In this document: positions 32,317-38,037 of the stretch, piece by piece | Numbering within the stretch: position 1 is the stretch's first letter | How the letters are laid out: the number at the start of each line of letters is the position of its first letter | NCBI GenBank assembly: GCA_020426845.1 | Contig: JAGQPF010000203.1 | Coordinates: forward strand, 1 to 38,037 | Length of the DNA stretch: 38,037 nt | From: Planctomycetales bacterium | GTDB lineage: Bacteria; Planctomycetota; Planctomycetia; Pirellulales; Pirellulaceae | Direction of reading: 5' to 3' | Translations under genes and position numbers: made by a program | The notes under the pieces: generated by a model | Database searches by the model: none | Told to the model about the DNA's origin: nothing | Seen by the model: only the letters and a program-made list of their open reading frames with translations

Positions 32317-32485
32317 GGGAAACGTGTCTCGGCCGGCGCAGAGGGGTTGTGCAGTGCTGCACGGGCGAGGGCGCCCATGCTACGCGGGAAACGTGTCTCG
32401 GCCGGCGCAGAGGGGTTGTGTAGTGCTGCACGGGCGACGGCGCCCATGCTACGCGGGAAACGTGCTTTGGCTAGCGCAGAGGGTT
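32317..32485. repeat. 69-bp tandem repeat, two full units and a degenerate third
   Basis: Units begin gggaaacgtg at 32317, 32386 and 32455. The first two differ at only a few bases and the third decays. The period is 23 codons. Within each full unit is the 23-base palindromic core at 32359-32381 and 32428-32450, inverted relative to the copy at 32252-32274. Paired inverted cores in a short stretch are the layout of BIME-type REP clusters. Confidence 0.88.
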
Positions 32486-32633
32486 GCGCACGGTTGAAAG
32501 CAGCGCATGGGCAAAGACGCCCGGAAGCTCTGCAGCTCTTCCACCACACTGTTAAACTACCCAGGCCCCCGGCGCCGTTGGCATGGTGGGGGCAAGGGTG
32601 ACGTCACAACACATGAACTCCGACGAGGACGAG

Positions 32634-33431
32634 ATGGCGGACGAGCTTTTTTCCGTTTCAGGGCAAACCGTATTGATCTCCGGGGGCAGCCGGGGCATTG
32701 GCGAGGCGATTGCGGTGGGATTCGCTCGCCGAGGCGCGACGACGATCATCACCGGCAGGCACACGGAAACCTTGGCCGAAACCGCTCGGCGACATGAGGC
32801 CGACGGCGTCACGCTGGAAATCTGCGAATGTGACGTCAGCCAACGCGAGTCGATCGACCGTTGTGTTCGGGACACGCTGGAGCGATTCGGCAAGATTGAC
32901 ACACTGGTGAATGTAGCCGGTGTGAACCGCCGCAAGCCTTGCTTGGAAGTGACGGACGAGGATTTCGACTTTGTGCTCGATATCAACCTGCGGGGTGCGT
33001 TTCTGATGAGCCGCGAGGTCGGGCGGCATATGGTGGAGCGTCAAAGCGGCTGCCAGATCAATATCGCCTCGCTCAATACCGATCGGCCCCTCCACAGCGT
33101 TGGCCCGTATGCCATGAGCAAGGCCGCGATGGGCCATATGACACGCGTTTTGGCCCTCGAGTGGGGTGAGTTTGGCGTGCGGGTCAACGGACTGGCGCCG
33201 GGATTCATCCTCACGGACCTGACGAAGCAGCTTTGGTCGGACGAAAAAATGCAGCAATGGGGATTGGCCAACACGCCTCAGCGGCGGCTGGGGACGCCCG
33301 AGGACATGGTCGGAACCGCCCTCTTTCTGGCCAGCCCGGCGGCGGCCTTCATGACGGGGCAGACCTTGTTTGTCGATGGCGGCTACAGCGCCGGTTGGGC
33401 CTGGCCGATTCCTCCCGGCGGCGGACAATAA
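32634..33431 (+). CDS. Short-chain dehydrogenase/reductase (classical SDR)
   Basis: A 265-residue NAD(P)-dependent oxidoreductase. The cofactor motif SGGSRGIG is at 16-23, NVAG in the next strand, and the catalytic residues are Ser146, Tyr159 and Lys163 (YAMSK). The C-terminal PGFILTDLT and [10 protein letters not shown] are typical of classical SDRs acting on sugar alcohols, gluconate or 3-oxoacyl substrates. The arginine after the glycine motif would favour NADP, but the substrate is not decided. The ATG at 32634 is preferred for homology and has GAGGA four bases upstream; an ATG at 32613 adds seven residues. It starts 73 bases before the aminotransferase. Confidence 0.9.
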   Translation: MADELFSVSGQTVLISGGSRGIGEAIAVGFARRGATTIITGRHTETLAETARRHEADGVTLEICECDVSQRESIDRCVRDTLERFGKIDTLVNVAGVNRRKPCLEVTDEDFDFVLDINLRGAFLMSREVGRHMVERQSGCQINIASLNTDRPLHSVGPYAMSKAAMGHMTRVLALEWGEFGVRVNGLAPGFILTDLTKQLWSDEKMQQWGLANTPQRRLGTPEDMVGTALFLASPAAAFMTGQTLFVDGGYSAGWAWPIPPGGGQ

Positions 33432-33504
33432 CGGTTTTTCCACTGGCCGCGAACCGCGAGTTGGCCCCTCGACCAAACCTCGCCGGATGCGTATTCTTGC
33501 AACT

Positions 33505-34752
33505 ATGAGCGACTCCATCCCCCAACCCCCGCCCGGCGAACCCGCTCCCTCCTCCGACAAGGTGCGAGTCGAATTCGCGTCACGAGTCAACCGGCTGCCG
33601 CCCTACATGTTCGGGCGGATCAACAATTTGCTCTACCAAAAGCGTCGCGCCGGCAGCGACGTCATCGATCTGGGGATGGGAAACCCGTCCGATCCGCCCG
33701 AAGACGTGGTCGTCAACAAGCTGATTGACGCCGCGCAGGACATCCGCAACCACGGATACAGCAAGTCCAACGGCATTCTGAACCTGCGCCGCGAAGTTGC
33801 CAGCAAGTACCTGACCCGCTACGGCGTGCGGCTCGACCCGGACAACGAGATCATCGTCTGCCTGGGGTCCAAGGAGGGCTTCAGTCACATGTGCCTGGCC
33901 CTGATGGGCCCGGGTGACACGGCGATCTGCCCTGCCCCCTATTTTCCGGTGCACACCTATGCAGTTGCCTTGGCGGCCGGCAATGTCATCGCGCTGGACG
34001 TCGCCGATAGCGATCGGTTTCTGTCCAACATCGCCTACACCTGCGAGCATCTGTACCCGTCACCGAAGCTGCTGATCATCAACTACCCGCACAACCCCTC
34101 GTCGGTGACGGTCGAGCCCGAGTTTTTCGAAGAAGTGGTGAAACTGGCGAAACGTTACCACTTCATGGTGATCAGTGATTTTGCTTACGCAGATGTCGCG
34201 TTTGACGGCTACCGCCCGCCGAGCTTCCTAGCCGCGAAGGGCGCCGTCGATGTGGGCGTCGAATTCACGACGATGAGCAAAGGCTACAATATGGCCGGTT
34301 GGCGAATCGGCTTTTGCTGTGGCAATCCCGAGATGGTGCGAGCGCTCTCGATCATCAAGGGCTATTACGACTACGGCATGTTCCAGGCAATTCAAATTGC
34401 CGCTATCGTCGCGCTCCGCGACACCGAAGCCGCGGTCGAAAAGCAATCGCAGATCTATCAAAAACGCCGCGATGTGCTCGTCGACGGGCTGCGTCGGATT
34501 GGCTGGGACGTGCAGCCACCCAAAGCAGGCATGTTTGTCTGGGCGCCGATCCCGGAGCCGTGGCGAAGCCGAATGTCCACCATGGACTTTGCGATGATGT
34601 TACTCGAGCAGGGCGATGTCGCGGTCAGCCCCGGCAGCGGCTTTGGCCCGGCGGGCGACGGCTTTTTGCGAATGGCGTTGGTGGAGAACGAAAATCGCCT
34701 GCGTCAGGCAGTACGCCACATCTCCCGTTGCCTCGATCAGAATCGCGGCTGA
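33505..34752 (+). CDS. alaC: AlaC-type alanine aminotransferase (PLP, class I/II)
   Basis: A 415-residue PLP enzyme of the class I/II aminotransferases, very close in pattern to E. coli AlaC, which makes alanine from pyruvate and glutamate. Shared blocks include [66 protein letters not shown], and [13 protein letters not shown] with the Schiff-base Lys259. VSPGSGFG and [18 protein letters not shown] close the domain. The alternative reading is an LL-diaminopimelate aminotransferase, a related family; the sequence fits AlaC better. The ATG at 33505 is chosen; ATG 33487 adds six residues. It follows the SDR gene on the same strand. Confidence 0.85.
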   Translation: MSDSIPQPPPGEPAPSSDKVRVEFASRVNRLPPYMFGRINNLLYQKRRAGSDVIDLGMGNPSDPPEDVVVNKLIDAAQDIRNHGYSKSNGILNLRREVASKYLTRYGVRLDPDNEIIVCLGSKEGFSHMCLALMGPGDTAICPAPYFPVHTYAVALAAGNVIALDVADSDRFLSNIAYTCEHLYPSPKLLIINYPHNPSSVTVEPEFFEEVVKLAKRYHFMVISDFAYADVAFDGYRPPSFLAAKGAVDVGVEFTTMSKGYNMAGWRIGFCCGNPEMVRALSIIKGYYDYGMFQAIQIAAIVALRDTEAAVEKQSQIYQKRRDVLVDGLRRIGWDVQPPKAGMFVWAPIPEPWRSRMSTMDFAMMLLEQGDVAVSPGSGFGPAGDGFLRMALVENENRLRQAVRHISRCLDQNRG

Positions 34753-34794
34753 TCGCCAGCGGGGGGCGACAACAGAGCACGCCTCGGCAACAAG

Positions 34795-34839
34795 AAAAAA
34801 AAAATGGAGGGCCTTTGCTCGCCGCAACAAAGGCCCTCC
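34795..34839 (-). terminator. Strong intrinsic terminator facing the minus strand
   Basis: A perfect 12-bp stem (ggagggcctttg 34806-34817, caaaggccctcc 34828-34839) with a 10-base loop lies beside ten A residues (34795-34804). On the minus strand the stem is followed by attttttttttc, a textbook terminator. On the plus strand the downstream side is only ttacttgg, so it would be a weak terminator after alaC. The 243 bases between alaC and carA hold only this and carA's upstream region. Confidence 0.82.
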
Positions 34840-34995
34840 TTACTTGGCTGTCCGGACCTTGGTAAACCATTGTCCGGAGACCCACAGCCGTGTGATTAGG
34901 TATCGGAGCATATGCGCGATTCCTTTAAGCAGGAATCGACGTCCCGACAATCGATACATTGCGAACGACCCCCGCCCCGAATTCCAGGCCATACC

Positions 34996-36120
34996 ATGCA
35001 ACCGGCAAAACTTGCGCTCGAAGACGGCACCGTGTTCACTGGCTTTTCGTTCGGCGCACTCGGAGAAGTCGACGGCGAAGTGGTGTTTAACACGTCGATG
35101 ACGGGATATCAGGAGATTTTGACGGACCCCAGTTACCGGGGGCAGATCGTCACCATGACCTATCCCGAGATTGGCAACTACGGCATCAACCCGGAAGATC
35201 TCGAGAGCGGGTTTCCCCGCTTGGCCGGCTTTATTGTCCGCAACCTGAGCCGCCGCCACAGCAACTTCCGCGCTCGACAACACCTCAGCGACTACTTGGC
35301 TGAGCACAACATCGTCGGCATGGCAGGCATCGACACTCGTGCGCTCGTGCGACGAATTCGGGTGCAGGGCGCGATGAAGGGTGTGCTTTCGTCAGCCGAT
35401 CTCGATGACGCCAGCTTGGTTGCCAAAGCCAAATCCAGTCCCGGCCTGGTGGGGCGCGACCTGGTGCGTGAAGTGCTACCTGCCGGCATTACGCAATGGG
35501 ACGAAGGGCTGAATCCACTGATGTTCGACCACACGCCCGTGCTGGACGAGCCCCGCCCCCATGTGGTCGCGATGGACTTCGGCATGAAGTGGAACATCCC
35601 CCGCCACTTGCACGACGTGGGGTGCCGAGTGACCGTGGTGCCCGGCACCACCCCGGCCAGCGAGATTCTCGCCCTTCGGCCGGACGGCGTATTTCTCTCC
35701 AACGGCCCCGGCGACCCCGAGCCGGTCGAGTACGGCATTCGCACGATCGCCGAGCTGCTCGGCCAGGTGCCGATGTTCGGCATCTGCCTCGGCCATCAGC
35801 TGTTTGCGTTGGCCTGCGGCGCCAAGACGTTCAAGCTGAAATTCGGCCACCGCGGCGCAAATCAACCGGTGCTGGATCTCGACACCGGCAAGGTCGAGAT
35901 CACGGCGCAGAACCACGGCTTCGCCGTTGAAGAGGAAACACTGCCGCCCGAATTGGAAATCACCCACCGCAATCTGAACGACAACACGATCGCTGGATTG
36001 CGGCATCGGCAACACCCGGCCTTCAGCGTGCAGTACCACCCCGAGGCCTCGGCCGGCCCTCACGACAGCCAGTATCTTTTCCCGCGATTCCGTGAGCTGC
36101 TCACCGCCTCGGGAGTTTAA
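34996..36120 (+). CDS. carA: Carbamoyl-phosphate synthase small (glutamine amidotransferase) subunit
   Basis: A 374-residue protein of normal length. It hydrolyses glutamine and passes ammonia to CarB for carbamoyl phosphate, used for pyrimidines and arginine. The N-terminal CPSase small-chain domain has [15 protein letters not shown] and [22 protein letters not shown] in pieces. The class I amidotransferase domain has FLSNGPGDP, the nucleophile Cys264 in GICLGHQ, and the His348 and Glu350 pair in QYHPEA. The ATG at 34996 is preferred for the family start; the frame is open further upstream. carB is not in the window, as is common in planctomycetes where the two are separate. A long inverted repeat follows at 36136-36224. 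Confidence 0.96.
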   Translation: MQPAKLALEDGTVFTGFSFGALGEVDGEVVFNTSMTGYQEILTDPSYRGQIVTMTYPEIGNYGINPEDLESGFPRLAGFIVRNLSRRHSNFRARQHLSDYLAEHNIVGMAGIDTRALVRRIRVQGAMKGVLSSADLDDASLVAKAKSSPGLVGRDLVREVLPAGITQWDEGLNPLMFDHTPVLDEPRPHVVAMDFGMKWNIPRHLHDVGCRVTVVPGTTPASEILALRPDGVFLSNGPGDPEPVEYGIRTIAELLGQVPMFGICLGHQLFALACGAKTFKLKFGHRGANQPVLDLDTGKVEITAQNHGFAVEEETLPPELEITHRNLNDNTIAGLRHRQHPAFSVQYHPEASAGPHDSQYLFPRFRELLTASGV

Positions 36121-36135
36121 TCGGGCTGATAGAGG

Positions 36136-36224
36136 GCATTTCAAAACCTTCCCTGGCGCAATCGAAGGCAGTTTTTCTGTTGGTTTTTTCAACCCGATTG
36201 CCGATCGGGAAGGATTTGAAATGC
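36136..36224. terminator. Long inverted repeat between carA and the sulfatase, probable bidirectional terminator
   Basis: Outer arms gcatttcaaaaccttccc (36136-36153) and gggaaggatttgaaatgc (36207-36224) pair with one mismatch in 18. Inner arms gcaatcg (36158-36164) and cgattgc (36195-36201) extend the stem. The loop holds T-runs ttttt and tttttt. It lies between the converging ends of carA and the sulfatase, so either gene's RNA could fold into it. It has no downstream T-tract of the classic type, so a mobile-element-like or RNase-processed structure is also possible. Confidence 0.6.
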
Positions 36225-36271
36225 GTTGAAGCAAGCACACCGCTTAACGACACGTCCGCCGTTGTCGCGGT

Positions 36272-37693
36272 TTACTCGTAGTCCCATTTCAGCAGCCAGG
36301 GATCCTTGGTCTGCTTCTGAAACTCTTTGAGTTTGAGCTTCAGTTCTTCCAGCACCGCTGCGTGCAGCTTCTCCTCCGCCAGGTTCACGACCTCGTCCGG
36401 ATCCGCCTCGAGGTCATAGAGCTCGAACTTGGCGCGATGGATGTAGTTGTGGACGGTCCGCTTGCCGTAATAGGCATCGGGCCCTTGTTTGTAAATCTCC
36501 TGCCACGTCGGCGCGTCCCATAGGTCCGAGGCAAACGGATAGGGAAGCCCGTGGGCAATGTTCCAGATCAGCTTGTACTTGCGAGTGCGGATGACACGCA
36601 TTGGGTAGTACATCGTGATCTCATGGAAGGTGTGAGAGGCTCGCACCATGTCCCAGCCCTTCGGATCCTGCTCGTTGAGCACGCGATAAAACGACCGGCC
36701 GTGAAGATCGGCGGGGAGCTTCTCGGGCAAAGATCCGGCAGCGTCCAGAATAGTTGGCACCAGGTCGACGAGGCTCACCATCGCGTTGCAGACGCCGCTC
36801 CCTTGTTGAATGTCGGGGCTGCGGACCACCATCGGCACTCGCATTCCCCCTTCGTACACGGTCGTCTTGCCGCCGGGAAATGCCATGCCATGATCCGCCG
36901 TGTAGATCAACACCGTGTTGTCCCAATGTCCGGAGGCCTTGAGCTGCTCGACAAGCCGTCCGACGCCTTGGTCGATTCGCGAGCATGACTGGGCATACTG
37001 AGCCAGTTCGGCGCGGCAGGTCGGCGTGTCGGGTAGAAACGGCGGCACTTGCACTTCGTCCCGCCGATAGGTGACTTCCTTCACGCCCGGATAGCCGGTG
37101 GCGCCTTTGTTGCCGAACGCATTCGGCTTGTACCGATCGCTCTCCACCGTGCCGCCACCACGATGCGGGTCGGCGGTGCAAAAGTACAGAAAAAACGGCC
37201 GTTTGTCTTCGGACTTCAGAAACTTCTCGCAGTTGTCCGCCATCTGCACCGGATTGCGTGCGTTGCCGGGCAGCACGGTCTCGAACTTGTAGACCGACTC
37301 GGGCGCGACATGGTATTTGCCGATCCTCGCCGTGCGGTAACCAGCCGCCTCGAGCCGCACGGGCAGGCTCTTCACGCCGTCATAGCTGGCGAAGTGGTGA
37401 TACGAATGCTGGTGCCCGTACTGTGCGTTGGCGTGATTGAACATGCCGGACAGAATCACCGAGCGACTGGCCGAGCAGCTGGCGGTGGTGCAAAACGCGT
37501 GGTCGAGCCGCACGCCCTCGGCGGCCAACCGATCGATATTCGGCGTCTTGATAAAGGGGTTGCCATAGCATCCGGTGTCGGGACTCTGATCGTCCGTCAC
37601 AAAGAGCACGACATTGCGGCGAGCCTCCGCTGCATTGCCGTTCCCCACGATTGCCACGGCCACCAGGGCCACTGCGGTCAGCCAACGCAACAT
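36272..37693 (-). CDS. Type I sulfatase, N-sulfoglucosamine sulfohydrolase-like
   Basis: A 473-residue exported sulfatase. The signal peptide is LRWLTAVALVAVAIVGNGNAAEA (about 2-24, seen in pieces). Metal ligands are in FVTDDQSPD (Asp34, Asp35). The catalytic signature is SCSASRSVILSG, with Cys73 as the formylglycine site and Ala in place of the usual Pro (CxAxR). IYTADHGMAFPGGKTTVYEGGMRVP carries further ligands, in pieces, and YDLEADPDEVVNLAEE the C-terminal block. The pattern is nearest to heparan N-sulfatase (SGSH-like) enzymes, which cleave N-linked sulfate from glucosamine; the actual substrate is unknown. The ATG at 37693 is chosen for GGAG six to seven bases upstream; ATG 37705 adds four residues, and the frame is open to 37843. 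Confidence 0.92.
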   Translation of the reverse strand: MLRWLTAVALVAVAIVGNGNAAEARRNVVLFVTDDQSPDTGCYGNPFIKTPNIDRLAAEGVRLDHAFCTTASCSASRSVILSGMFNHANAQYGHQHSYHHFASYDGVKSLPVRLEAAGYRTARIGKYHVAPESVYKFETVLPGNARNPVQMADNCEKFLKSEDKRPFFLYFCTADPHRGGGTVESDRYKPNAFGNKGATGYPGVKEVTYRRDEVQVPPFLPDTPTCRAELAQYAQSCSRIDQGVGRLVEQLKASGHWDNTVLIYTADHGMAFPGGKTTVYEGGMRVPMVVRSPDIQQGSGVCNAMVSLVDLVPTILDAAGSLPEKLPADLHGRSFYRVLNEQDPKGWDMVRASHTFHEITMYYPMRVIRTRKYKLIWNIAHGLPYPFASDLWDAPTWQEIYKQGPDAYYGKRTVHNYIHRAKFELYDLEADPDEVVNLAEEKLHAAVLEELKLKLKEFQKQTKDPWLLKWDYE

Positions 37694-37917
37694 GCGAGTC
37701 TCCATCGATGAGCCGGCGCACTGGCCGGATTGCTGGTAGAAGAGCTGTGAAACGATGCGGAGTGTCATCGCAGCGTTGTCATCGCAACGAAGGCGCCCGC
37801 GAATAAGCAGCTGCATTCTTTTCGACTGCCGCACGGTCTGCAAGTCGCTCGAGGCGCGTGCGACAAAAAATCGGCTGGTGCTTCGTCAACACGAAAACGT
37901 TGAGTTGGCCGCCGCCC

Positions 37918-37949
37918 CAACCTCGTGGCTCGCCACGACTTCGCGAGTT
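37918..37949 (+). repeat. 32-base REP-like element (inverted partner at 30236)
   Basis: An exact reverse-complement match of 30236-30267 over 32 bases, with the cgtggc-tc-gccacg palindrome. It lies upstream of the second sulfatase gene. Confidence 0.88.
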
Positions 37950-37977
37950 CTCCAACCCCAAAACGAAGGCTTGGTAG

Positions 37978-37997
37978 GGCGGCCCTTCCGGGCCGCC
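37978..37997. repeat. Palindrome ggcggccc-ttcc-gggccgcc
   Basis: A perfect 8-bp stem with a 4-base loop. Neither side has a T-tract, so it is a REP-type hairpin, not a terminator. It stands next to the 32-base element, giving a small repeat cluster at the window's right edge. Confidence 0.7.
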
Positions 37998-38037
37998 AGC
38001 AGCGGTTAGCCCGTTGGCTGTGGTTGGTGCCATGCGC

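Larger units (their letters stand above)
37694..38037. other. 344-base region upstream of the sulfatase with two repeats
   Basis: No gene is recognisable. The stretch should carry the sulfatase promoter and leader; I cannot mark a convincing -10 or -35 box. It also holds the REP-like element (37918-37949) and the GGCGGCCC palindrome (37978-37997). The window ends in the same stretch, so its full length is unknown. Confidence 0.55.

Noticed and set aside
32317..32485. CRISPR array at 32.3 kb
   Set aside because: The 69-bp units are near-identical over their whole length; there are no unique spacers and no cas genes.
32658..33590. A 310-codon minus-strand frame opposite the SDR gene
   Set aside because: The SDR catalytic Ser, Tyr and Lys and cofactor motif are all on the plus strand.
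34806..34839. Strong plus-strand terminator of alaC
   Set aside because: The stem is good but the downstream plus-strand bases are not T-rich. The T-tract is on the other strand.

Overview
The window looks like chromosomal DNA from a planctomycete, most likely of the Pirellulales type. This is inferred from gene content: type I sulfatases, an FGE-like protein with two domains, ECF sigma factors beside Ser/Thr kinases, an SGNH-LRR fusion, a ThuA-domain protein, an FAD-dependent oxidoreductase with a golvesin-like tail, and a beta-RFAP synthase for tetrahydromethanopterin synthesis. DNA is GC-rich, genes are loosely packed on both strands, and many proteins carry signal peptides. No rRNA, tRNA, CRISPR array, phage gene or transposase was recognised.

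Layout. 1-750: a 45-bp tandem repeat, a cold-shock protein gene and a strong terminator. 775-3242 (minus): two divergent secreted paralogues of unknown function. 3487-4362: an orphan beta-class DNA methyltransferase. 4640-9416: a signalling locus of three genes, namely an ECF sigma factor, an overlapping degenerate kinase (pseudokinase), and a 952-residue membrane Ser/Thr kinase with an N-terminal zinc ribbon. A copy of the 45-bp repeat from position 1 lies in frame inside the pseudokinase. 9468-12943 (minus): a sialate O-acetylesterase and a mercuric-reductase-like flavoprotein. 13115-13446: a frameshifted, truncated sulfatase relic. 13492-15483: a TPR protein. 15560-17578 (minus): a two-domain FGE-like protein without catalytic cysteines.

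17779-24696 (plus) is a co-directional run of four exported proteins: an alpha/beta hydrolase, an FAD oxidoreductase, an SGNH-LRR fusion and a sulfatase. It reads as a glycan or ester degradation cluster. A small minus-strand gene of a family I recall from plasmids follows at 24724-25014. Next come a ThuA protein (25398) and a DUF485 plus ActP-like solute symporter pair (26461-28628). A secreted metallopeptidase (28672, minus), the beta-RFAP synthase and a glycine-zipper lipoprotein (30436-32058, minus) follow.

32634-36120 carries housekeeping-type genes: an SDR oxidoreductase, an AlaC-type aminotransferase and carA. A second sulfatase (36272-37693, minus) of the CxAxR type ends the gene set.

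Intergenic DNA is rich in small palindromic and REP/BIME-like elements, several present in two or more copies. The most interesting items are the sigma/pseudokinase/kinase locus with its repeat-derived insert, the decaying sulfatase, the FGE-like protein lacking its active site, a possible three-way-junction RNA leader, and a long inverted repeat after carA.
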